Part shown: positions 7,081 to 12,471 of the stretch, piece after piece
Layout: each line of letters opens with the position of its first letter
Position numbering within the stretch: the first letter of the stretch is position 1
NCBI GenBank assembly: GCA_016783995.1
Contig: JADHVN010000031.1
Location: forward strand, 1 to 12,471
Source: Actinomycetota bacterium
Lineage (GTDB): Bacteria > Actinomycetota > Humimicrobiia > Humimicrobiales > Humimicrobiaceae
Direction: 5' to 3'
DNA: 12,471 nt
Translations under genes and position numbers: made by a program
Notes under the pieces: model-generated
What the model was told of the DNA's origin: nothing
The model's input: only the letters and a program-made list of their open reading frames with translations
The model's database searches: none

Positions 7081-7092
7081 ATTATAATTAAA

Positions 7093-7581
7093 TTAGCTTT
7101 CATTACATTCATCGCAGAGACCAGTAAATAGGACCTGGTAGCTGTCTATTTTAAGATTGCAGTTATCAAGAATATTCTTCTCTGCGCCATCCTTGAGTCT
7201 TATCTCTATAGAATTGTTAAGGAATTCATTATTAGTGATAATCTTTTTGCATTTATTACAAACCATATATATGAAAGTTTGCTTATGGCGATCCTCAGCA
7301 AGCATATAATACGTTTTCCCACTACCAAATATGATCCTACAAATTATCTGAAGTCTGCTTAAAAGTTCCAATGTTCTATAAATTGTAGCAATACCAATAT
7401 CAAGATTATCTTTTTTTACTTCCATATAAAGACTGTCTGCATCATATAATTTTAAGGTTTCCCCCATGATTTTAATTATTGCTTCCCTGGATTTGGTAAG
7501 TTTATATCCAGCCTTTATTAGTTTTTCTTTAGAAAAACTTATATGCTTATTATTTAAGTTTTCTTTAGATATCTTTGCCAC
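7093..7581 (-). CDS. Fur-family metal/peroxide-responsive repressor
   Basis: 162 residues from a GTG start. The winged helix spans about 17-88: GYKLTKSREAIIKIM (25-39), and the recognition-helix signature IGIATIYRTLELLSRL (62-77). The C-terminal half has the two structural Zn knuckles of the family, Cys108-x2-Cys111 (VCNKCKK) and Cys156-x2-Cys159 (LCDECNE). The His-rich motif normally just before the first knuckle (HHHHLIC type) is degraded to RHKQTFIYMVC, so the regulatory metal site may be altered. It would be a cytoplasmic dimeric repressor. Its own promoter carries a Fur-like inverted repeat (7646-7669), which suggests autoregulation. The ribosome site before the GTG is poor, so the exact start is uncertain by several codons. 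Confidence 0.88.
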   Translation of the reverse strand: MAKISKENLNNKHISFSKEKLIKAGYKLTKSREAIIKIMGETLKLYDADSLYMEVKKDNLDIGIATIYRTLELLSRLQIICRIIFGSGKTYYMLAEDRHKQTFIYMVCNKCKKIITNNEFLNNSIEIRLKDGAEKNILDNCNLKIDSYQVLFTGLCDECNES

Positions 7582-7645
7582 TTTTTTAATCTATTATGTT
7601 TTTAATATTATACTGACTTTTTAAAAACAAAAATTGAACATCTGT

Positions 7646-7669
7646 TAATAGTAATAATTGTTACTATTA
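7646..7669. promoter_or_regulatory. Fur/PerR-type operator: perfect 9-bp inverted repeat
   Basis: TAATAGTAA (7646-7654) and its exact reverse complement TTACTATTA (7661-7669) flank a 6-base AT-rich spacer. The size and TA-rich dyad are like Fur-family boxes. It sits immediately downstream of the -10 of the Fur gene's promoter, across the predicted transcript start, where a bound repressor would block transcription. Confidence 0.65.
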
Positions 7670-7675
7670 TCAATT

Positions 7676-7704
7676 AATATAAATAAAATAAGCTTAATAG
7701 TCAA
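7676..7704 (-). promoter_or_regulatory. Sigma-70 promoter of the Fur-family gene
   Basis: On the minus strand: -35 TTGACT (7699-7704), a 17-base spacer and -10 TATATT (7676-7681). The predicted start of transcription is near 7669, inside the inverted repeat. The leader before the GTG start at 7581 would be about 90 bases. Confidence 0.65.
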
Positions 7705-7904
7705 GCATCGAGCTGCTTTTAAGATACTTTTTTAGGCGAGTAAACAGATTTTTGATATTAAAAACGATATATCATCAAATACATCAGTGTAGCATAGCAG
7801 ATAGTGAAGGCTTTTCTCATTATAAGAAGAGAACACCAATTTTTCTTATTTTACCAGCAGTCTTTTAAACCCTTTAATTTATAAATTATATTATAGTGTG
7901 TATT
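7705..7904. other. Intergenic stretch after the Fe-S operon; no gene seen
   Basis: Between the stop of the HoxU-like gene and the Fur promoter no credible open frame is visible on either strand. No clear hairpin followed by a T-run was found, so the end of the Fe-S operon transcript is not defined by a visible intrinsic terminator. Confidence 0.5.
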
Positions 7905-8522
7905 CTATAAATCGCTAACCTGGGGTATTCTTTCTATCCCATAATTTGATGGAAATACTCCTGTAGGACAGATATCCATACATTCCATACAATCTTTACA
8001 TTTCTTAAAATATGCTGACTCAGGTATGAATACCACTTTTTTATTTATTCCCCTGCCTACAAATCCAATAGCATTGTTTTTCTTTACCTCCTCACAGTAT
8101 CTGACACAAAGGCCGCAAAGTATGCAATAATTATATTCCTTTTTATACCTGGTTGCGACTAGCCCGAATTTTTTTGCCAGTCTCTTAATCTCGGGGTTAA
8201 AGGGGAACAATGCGACATAAAGTTCTACCAGGTTCTTTCTTATCTGCTCTACTCTAGGGCTTTCAGTACGCGCTATCAATCCTTCTTCTACAGGAAAAGC
8301 ACATGAGGCAACAATTTTTGACTTTCCTTTTCTTTCTACTTCAACTATACATAATCTGCAAGCACCATGTGGTTTTATTTTTTCATGGTAACAGAGGGCA
8401 GGTATATGGATTCCCAGTTTTTTAGCTGCCTGCATCAAAGTGTTTCCTTTATCTATTTGGACCTTTTTACCATCTATAACTATATTGATTTTTTTTTCAT
8501 CTGTGTTTATATTTTTATTCAT
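7905..8522 (-). CDS. HoxU-like Fe-S electron-transfer subunit (NuoG/HydA N-terminal module)
   Basis: 205 residues from the ATG at 8522; this start is chosen over a GTG at 8531 because AGGAG lies eight bases before the ATG and overlaps the GTG. Residues about 10-85 are a plant-type ferredoxin domain with [2Fe-2S] ligands C44, C55, C58 and C74 (ALCYH, GACRLC, ASCAF). Then come two [4Fe-4S] motifs, C133/C136/C139/C143 (YCILCGLCVRYCEE) and C175/C178/C181/C185 (CKDCMECMDICPTGVF). The His-Cys3 cluster usual between them in NuoG and HydA is absent. The length equals HoxU, so it is not a truncated hydrogenase: no H-cluster or molybdopterin domain follows. It should wire the NuoF flavoprotein to a further acceptor or enzyme. 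It is the third gene of the operon. Confidence 0.88.
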   Translation of the reverse strand: MNKNINTDEKKINIVIDGKKVQIDKGNTLMQAAKKLGIHIPALCYHEKIKPHGACRLCIVEVERKGKSKIVASCAFPVEEGLIARTESPRVEQIRKNLVELYVALFPFNPEIKRLAKKFGLVATRYKKEYNYCILCGLCVRYCEEVKKNNAIGFVGRGINKKVVFIPESAYFKKCKDCMECMDICPTGVFPSNYGIERIPQVSDL

Positions 8523-8595
8523 AATCTTCACTCCTGAAATTCTTATTTAATAAATTAAACGTGTTGTCCTGATCAACATATCAGTTAAATGGAAT

Positions 8596-10533
8596 TTAGG
8601 TAACTTCCATTCCATCTCTGACTTCTTTCTTTTCCGCAGTTACTTTTTCGGCAATACCAGTCCTCTTTACAATTGCACTATATTTTGATGGACAAACCTC
8701 AATACATGACCCACATTTGATACAAATATCAGTATTTATTTTATAAGGTTTCTTGTTTTCACCTTCTATAGCGTCTACAGGACAAACTTTGGCACAACTT
8801 CCACAACCAGCACATTTTTCTTCATCGATCATATAAGTCACTAGAGATTTACATACCTTTGCCGGGCACATATTGTAGTAGATATGAGCTTCATATTCTT
8901 CCTTAAAATATTTCAGGGTGGTTAGTACTATGTTTGGAGCAGTAGCACCAAGAGCGCACATTGAAGCTTCTTTCATCATAATGGACAGGTCACCTAAAAT
9001 TTTTAAATCTTCCTCTTTTCCTTTACCATCCATTATTCTTTCAAAGATATAAATCATTTGCCTTAGTCCTTCGCGGCATGGGACACATTTTCCACATGAT
9101 TCATCAGCTAGAAACTTTAAGAAGTAATGAGCTACATTAACCATACAATCTGATTCATCCATGACAATCATGCCACCAGAGCCCATCATCGATCCAGCCT
9201 TATCCAGTTCATCGAAATCAACCGGGAGATCGATTAAATTATCAGGTATAACTCCACCTGAAGGCCCTCCTGTCTGTACTGCTTTAAACTTTCTTCCATC
9301 CTTTATTCCACCTCCAATTTTAAAGATAATATCTCTTATGGATATTCCCATAGGTACTTCAACCAGTCCGGTGTTATTAACTTTACCAACCAGGGAGAAG
9401 ATCTTTGTTCCCGGACTTTTCCTGGTACCAATACCTGTAAACCAATCTGCTCCATTTTTAATAATATATGGCACATTTGCCCAGGTCTCAACATTGTTCA
9501 AGTTAGTTGGTTTTTCCCATAATCCACTAACCGCAGTCCTTATATACTTCAGTCTGGGCTCACCTACAGTTCCTTCAATTGCAGCCATAAGTGCGCTAGA
9601 TTCACCAGAAACAAAAGCTCCAGCACCTCTATGAACCATAACATCAAAATTAAATCCAGAACCCAAGATATTATTGCCAAGAAGGCCATATTCTCCGGCC
9701 TGTTCAATTGCAGTTTTTATATTTTTCACTGCCTGTGGATATTCCTGTCTGACATAGATATAACCCCGACTTGCTCCTATCGCATATGCTCCTATAATAA
9801 GTCCTTCCAGAACACTATGTGGATTTCCCTCCAGTGTGGCCCTATCCATATAAGCACCAGGATCTCCTTCATCAGCATTAACCACTACATATTTCTGGTC
9901 CGAGGGAGTATTTTTTGTTGTCTCCCATTTTATTCCTGCCGGGAAACCACCGCCTCCCCTTCCTCTAAGATTAGAATTTTTTACTTCTTTTAAGACTTCG
10001 TCTGAGGTCATCTCTTTAAGAGCCTTTGCCAGAGCTTGATACCCTCCGACCCTTATATAATCTTCAATACTCTCAGGGTCTATCTTTGAATTATTACTTA
10101 AAATGATTCTCTGCTGATACTTATAGAATGGAATTTCTGATTCATTCTCAATAGTATTTCCACTGCCATCATTGTAAAGCAGTGAAGTAACAATTCCTCC
10201 ATTTAAAGTTTTTTCTACTATTTCAGGGATATCTTTTTCAATGACTCCCAAATAACAGATCCCCTGAGGTTGTATTACTATAATAGGGCCCCTCTCACAG
10301 TATCCATGACATCCGGTTTTCTTTAAAATTATTTTTTTTGCATATTTACTACTTCTTTTTTCTATTTCTTTTTGAAGGGTAGAAAAAAGATTTTCTGATG
10401 ATAGGGCTTTACAACCTGTTCCCGAACAGATGGAAATAATAATTTTATTCCCTAATTCTTTTTCAAGCTCTCGTGCCCTCTCCTTTAAAATTTCGAGTGA
10501 ATCTATTATCTTTTTATTTGTTTTTATAGCCAT
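8596..10533 (-). CDS. NuoF/HndC/HydB-type NADH-binding flavoprotein with extra ferredoxin domains
   Basis: 645 residues. An N-terminal thioredoxin-like [2Fe-2S] domain (C36, C41, C75, C79) is followed by the NuoF core: LRGRGGGGFPAG (189-200), the FMN/NADH-binding loop NADEGDPGAYMDR (219-231), the SLBB-like part and a [4Fe-4S] site (ESCGKCVPCREG, C480/C483/C486 plus C526). The C-terminus adds two ferredoxin [4Fe-4S] motifs (C574-C584 and C604-C614). This order is that of the NADH-oxidising subunit of HndABCD/HydABC electron-bifurcating complexes rather than of plain complex I. It oxidises NADH (or reduces NAD+) on FMN and passes electrons along the Fe-S chain in the cytoplasm. A good ribosome site (AGAGGT) precedes the ATG. 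Gaps of 65 and 73 bases to its neighbours fit one operon. Confidence 0.95.
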   Translation of the reverse strand: MAIKTNKKIIDSLEILKERARELEKELGNKIIISICSGTGCKALSSENLFSTLQKEIEKRSSKYAKKIILKKTGCHGYCERGPIIVIQPQGICYLGVIEKDIPEIVEKTLNGGIVTSLLYNDGSGNTIENESEIPFYKYQQRIILSNNSKIDPESIEDYIRVGGYQALAKALKEMTSDEVLKEVKNSNLRGRGGGGFPAGIKWETTKNTPSDQKYVVVNADEGDPGAYMDRATLEGNPHSVLEGLIIGAYAIGASRGYIYVRQEYPQAVKNIKTAIEQAGEYGLLGNNILGSGFNFDVMVHRGAGAFVSGESSALMAAIEGTVGEPRLKYIRTAVSGLWEKPTNLNNVETWANVPYIIKNGADWFTGIGTRKSPGTKIFSLVGKVNNTGLVEVPMGISIRDIIFKIGGGIKDGRKFKAVQTGGPSGGVIPDNLIDLPVDFDELDKAGSMMGSGGMIVMDESDCMVNVAHYFLKFLADESCGKCVPCREGLRQMIYIFERIMDGKGKEEDLKILGDLSIMMKEASMCALGATAPNIVLTTLKYFKEEYEAHIYYNMCPAKVCKSLVTYMIDEEKCAGCGSCAKVCPVDAIEGENKKPYKINTDICIKCGSCIEVCPSKYSAIVKRTGIAEKVTAEKKEVRDGMEVT

Positions 10534-10598
10534 ATTTACCTCTTTTTAAAAATATTATTTTAAATTTATCTTATTCGTCACATCTATTTAACGTAAAA

Positions 10599-11576
10599 TC
10601 AATTAAACCTGCTAAAGATTTTCTTTAATTTTTTTGTAGAAGGATTGGTATAATATTTATCATCTACCATCATAACTGGCCCTAAAGCACAGGCTCCCAG
10701 GCAATTAACAGTATCCAATGTGAATCTGTAATCACTGGTAGTATCTCCTGGTTTAACTCCCAGAACATTTACAATCCTTTGTAGCAGATTCATTGCTCCT
10801 CTGATATAACAGGCAGTACCCATGCATACAAATATATTATATTTACCCTGGGGTTCTAAATTAAAATACTTGTAAAATGATGCAATATTATAGATATTAG
10901 TCAATGGTATTTCCAGTTTATCGCTTATATAAAACAAGACATGTTTTGGAAGCCAATTACATTCTTTCTGGACATCCAGTAACATCTGGATAAGACTGCT
11001 TCTGTTATAACTATGGTTTTTTATAATCTCGTCAATTTTTGCTAGGTCCTTAATCATATCTTCCAATGTTATCTCCTTTTCTCTTTTTAATTTATTTAAA
11101 TCCTTTAGCCATATGGACATCTGTTTTTCGAGGTTTTTTATTCTCTCAGCATCTTTAAAATTTTCATAATTACTACCTGTATTGGAAAACGATAATAAAT
11201 TATAGTCATCCTGTGAGTTAGTTTTATGAATTTTCCTTGCACTAAAATTATCCTGTTTCGTATCTTGAAAGTTTCTATAGGTTTTTGAAGTTCCAATATT
11301 ATTAAGTCTATATCTAGATTTAATGTCTTCAATATTAGATTTACTTATCAGGCCTATTCTCTCCATTAATTTTATAGTCCTGTAAACTGTAGCAATTCCG
11401 ATTCCCGGATATTTAATACAAACCAGGGAATGTAATTCTTCTACATTATATTCTCCCGGATTCTCGATAAAAGTATATAGAATAGCTTTTCTGGTTTCAG
11501 TAAACCTAAATCCGCTAACCTTGATTTTATCCTTCCAGAAATTTATATTGCTCTTTTTACTATTTATGCTAAACAA
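10599..11576 (-). CDS. Fur-type winged-helix domain fused to NuoE/HndA [2Fe-2S] subunit
   Basis: 325 residues from a TTG start; no in-frame ATG exists upstream before a stop, and the ribosome site is weak. Residues 15-92 are a Fur DNA-binding domain: SGFRFTETRKAILY (21-34), NVEELHSLV and the recognition helix GIGIATVYRTIKLMERIGLI (58-77), then a wing ending SRYRLNN. The Fur dimerisation half with its His/Cys metal sites is absent. A polar, Asn/Ser/Lys-rich linker (about 95-145) leads to a helical segment and then NuoE (about 175-325): KECNWLPKHVLFYIS, IYNIASFYKYF, and [2Fe-2S] ligands C251, C256 (CMGTAC), C292, C296 (CLGAC). NuoE passes electrons from the NuoF flavin. The gene heads the NuoF/HoxU-like operon and has a Fur operator in its promoter. 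The fused protein may be an electron carrier and a regulator at once. Confidence 0.85.
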   Translation of the reverse strand: MFSINSKKSNINFWKDKIKVSGFRFTETRKAILYTFIENPGEYNVEELHSLVCIKYPGIGIATVYRTIKLMERIGLISKSNIEDIKSRYRLNNIGTSKTYRNFQDTKQDNFSARKIHKTNSQDDYNLLSFSNTGSNYENFKDAERIKNLEKQMSIWLKDLNKLKREKEITLEDMIKDLAKIDEIIKNHSYNRSSLIQMLLDVQKECNWLPKHVLFYISDKLEIPLTNIYNIASFYKYFNLEPQGKYNIFVCMGTACYIRGAMNLLQRIVNVLGVKPGDTTSDYRFTLDTVNCLGACALGPVMMVDDKYYTNPSTKKLKKIFSRFN

Positions 11577-11583
11577 TCTTATT

Positions 11584-11613
11584 GATAATGATAATGATAA
11601 TGAGTATCATTAT
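11584..11613. promoter_or_regulatory. Fur operator: three tandem GATAAT hexamers plus inverted repeat
   Basis: GATAAT occurs three times head to tail (11584-11589, 11590-11595, 11596-11601), the hexamer array of classical Fur boxes. The right end forms an exact dyad ATAATGA / TCATTAT (11597-11603 and 11607-11613) with a 3-base centre. It overlaps the -10 and transcript start of the Fur-NuoE fusion gene, eight bases before its start codon. Confidence 0.8.
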
Positions 11614-11636
11614 ATTATTAATAATAATTTTGTCAA
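11609..11636 (-). promoter_or_regulatory. Consensus sigma-70 promoter of the Fur-NuoE/NuoF/HoxU-like operon
   Basis: On the minus strand: perfect -35 TTGACA (11631-11636), a 16-base spacer and perfect -10 TATAAT (11609-11614). Transcription would start near 11602, giving a leader of about 25 bases. A promoter this strong, with an operator across its -10, fits control by repression. Confidence 0.8.
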
Positions 11637-11738
11637 TATTTTTTAATTTTATTCTCTCTTTTAATATATTCTCTATTAACGTATTCTCAATAATGAAAAA
11701 TGTGGGTCAGTTATTCATACAAAAATAATTACATATTT

Positions 11739-11747
11739 TGGTATAAT
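11739..11747 (+). promoter_or_regulatory. Extended -10 promoter of the 61-residue gene
   Basis: TGGTATAAT (11739-11747) is a perfect extended -10 element. No -35 is seen. Transcription would begin near 11754, about 27 bases before the ATG at 11781. Confidence 0.5.
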
Positions 11748-11780
11748 CATTTTATATAAAAATTAATCAAGGAAAGAAAG

Positions 11781-11966
11781 ATGAGTAAATTAATTGAATA
11801 TCTAAATACTCAGAGGTTTATAGTTATGAGTGAATTAAAATTTAAAGATATCTGCACCAAGCCAGATATTTTTCATTGTGATTTTACTTATAAGACAGTC
11901 AATTGTATATTTGATTCCCTTGAAAAAATAGCTGAAGAAATAGAGAAGCTTAAATCTAAAGATTAG
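11781..11966 (+). CDS. Small 61-residue protein of unknown function
   Basis: Open frame of 61 codons with a purine-rich ribosome site (AAGGAAAG) before the ATG and an extended -10 promoter at 11739-11747. The product starts MSKLIEYLNTQRFIVMSELKF and ends in a charged amphipathic helix (DSLEKIAEEIEKLKSKD, 45-61). Three cysteines (C25, C33, C42) lie in the middle, one next to a histidine (FHCDF), but they do not form a standard zinc or Fe-S motif. I recognise no family. It is divergent from the Fur-NuoE operon, with about 200 bases between the two starts, and its last bases overlap the end of a HicA-like fragment on the other strand. Promoter plus ribosome site make real expression likely. Confidence 0.55.
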   Translation: MSKLIEYLNTQRFIVMSELKFKDICTKPDIFHCDFTYKTVNCIFDSLEKIAEEIEKLKSKD

Positions 11967-12070
11967 GAGATAAATGATTTTCTAAGACCAAAAAATCCTC
12001 TTTGTATAAATCCCAATTTTTTTAGTACATTTATAGCTTCCAAGCCTGATATTCTTTTTAGCTTAGACAC
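11963..12070 (-). pseudogene. HicA-like toxin fragment
   Basis: From a GTG at 12070, preceded by a GAGGT ribosome site, the minus strand encodes 35 residues beginning VSKLKRISGLEAINVLKKLGFIQRG. This matches the start of HicA-family proteins (S.lpRisGkEaik.LkklGF...rq.GSH). HicA is an mRNA interferase with a double-stranded-RNA-binding-like fold of about 60-80 residues and a catalytic histidine in GSH. Here the reading changes after QRG to FFGLRKSFIS and stops, so the histidine is missing. No HicB antitoxin gene is recognised beside it. It is most likely a decayed or truncated copy; a chance match remains possible over so short a stretch. Confidence 0.42.
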
Positions 12071-12108
12071 CGAGACCTCAAAAGTGGTTAAAATAGATCT
12101 CTAGTTAC

Positions 12109-12137
12109 TTTACATGTTTATTTTAAAATAATAATAT
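12109..12137 (+). promoter_or_regulatory. Possible promoter of moeA
   Basis: -35-like TTTACA (12109-12114), a 17-base spacer and -10-like TAATAT (12132-12137), about 44 bases before the moeA ATG. Both hexamers deviate from consensus in an AT-rich region, so this is a moderate prediction. Confidence 0.38.
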
Positions 12138-12180
12138 TAATGTCTATAAATAATATCATACACTGTATCTGGAGAAAATT

Positions 12181-12471
12181 ATGCTTTCTGTAAAAGAAGC
12201 TCAAAATAAAGTGCTTGAATGTAGTATAAGAATTAAAGCTGTAAAAGTTCCTTTACTTGACAGCCTGAGCCTGATACTGGCAGAAGATGTAATCTCAAAG
12301 GATGATATACCGGTCTATAATAATTCTGCTATGGATGGATATGCAGTAAGAACAGAAGACATAAAAGGAGCAGATAGGAGCTGCCCTGTAAGATTAATAT
12401 TGCTGGCTGAGGATATACCTGCTGGTAAAGTGCCAACTGTAAAGGTTAATCCTGGTTATTGCATACCCATT
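12181..12471 (+). CDS. moeA: Molybdopterin molybdotransferase MoeA, N-terminal part (cut by window edge)
   Basis: 97 codons from an ATG at 12181 with a GGAGA ribosome site at 12171-12175; the frame runs off the right edge, whereas MoeA has about 400 residues. The start MLSVKEAQNKVL, then VPLLDSLSLILAEDV (23-37) and the highly conserved DIPVYNNSAMDGYAV (42-56) are the MoeA N-terminal domain. The later PAGKVPTVKVNPGYCIPI matches the stretch just before the family's TGA.lP motif. MoeA inserts molybdate (or tungstate) into adenylylated molybdopterin in the cytoplasm, the last step of cofactor synthesis. Its presence means the cell makes a Mo/W enzyme, for example a formate dehydrogenase, though none lies in the window. 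Confidence 0.92.
   Translation, partial: MLSVKEAQNKVLECSIRIKAVKVPLLDSLSLILAEDVISKDDIPVYNNSAMDGYAVRTEDIKGADRSCPVRLILLAEDIPAGKVPTVKVNPGYCIPI

Noticed and set aside
7905..8531. HoxU-like gene as a truncated [FeFe]-hydrogenase or NuoG
   Set aside because: The length and ending match HoxU-type subunits, and no hydrogenase or molybdopterin sequence is found in the downstream bases in any frame I read.
9161..9634. 157-codon open frame on the plus strand inside the NuoF gene
   Set aside because: It is the antisense of a highly conserved NuoF core, with no ribosome site and no recognisable protein content.
11138..11332. Alternative minus-strand frame inside the linker of the Fur-NuoE fusion, considered as a sign of a frameshift
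   Set aside because: The fusion frame is continuous through both domains and the alternative frame has no recognisable content; a frameshift is not needed to explain the sequence.

Overview
The window is a low-GC, gene-dense stretch of bacterial chromosome. Two rnf-independent NADH/ferredoxin-type Fe-S proteins, a NuoE-domain protein, TTG/GTG starts with AGGAG-type ribosome sites, consensus sigma-70 promoters and Fur-type operators suggest an anaerobe of Firmicutes (Clostridia/Halanaerobiales) type or another low-GC anaerobic phylum. I cannot name the organism. I see no phage, transposon, CRISPR, tRNA or rRNA.

Layout. 1-2540 (minus strand): a FAH-family protein with an internal deletion, a LysE/RhtB-type exporter, and a Na+/phosphate cotransporter cut by the left edge. 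2736-4985 (plus): a consensus promoter, an FmdB-type zinc-ribbon protein with a Cys-rich tail (TTG start), a possible small ORF, and a DrrA/DrrB-type ABC exporter pair. 5047-5880 (minus): an ATP-cone plus Mrr-like nuclease fusion. 5917-6435: mostly non-coding, with a possible 39-residue small ORF. 6439-7581 (minus): an AhpD/CMD-like protein, a start-less C-terminal remnant of SufB/SufD, and a Fur-family regulator whose promoter carries a perfect 9-bp inverted repeat.

7905-11636 (minus) is the main attraction: a three-gene NADH-oxidising module. Its first gene fuses a Fur-type winged helix to a NuoE/HndA [2Fe-2S] thioredoxin-like domain. It is followed by a NuoF/HndC flavoprotein and a HoxU-like Fe-S electron-transfer subunit. 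The fusion is preceded by a perfect -35/-10 promoter (TTGACA-16-TATAAT) overlapped by three tandem GATAAT hexamers and an inverted repeat, which is a classical Fur operator. The simplest reading is a redox complex whose small electron-transfer subunit also binds DNA and may regulate its own operon. No hydrogenase or formate dehydrogenase catalytic subunit is present here.

11742-12471 (plus): a 61-residue unknown protein behind an extended -10 promoter, a HicA-like fragment on the opposite strand, and the start of moeA (molybdopterin molybdotransferase), cut by the right edge. MoeA hints that a Mo/W enzyme, for example a formate dehydrogenase, could be the missing electron partner, but that is inference only.
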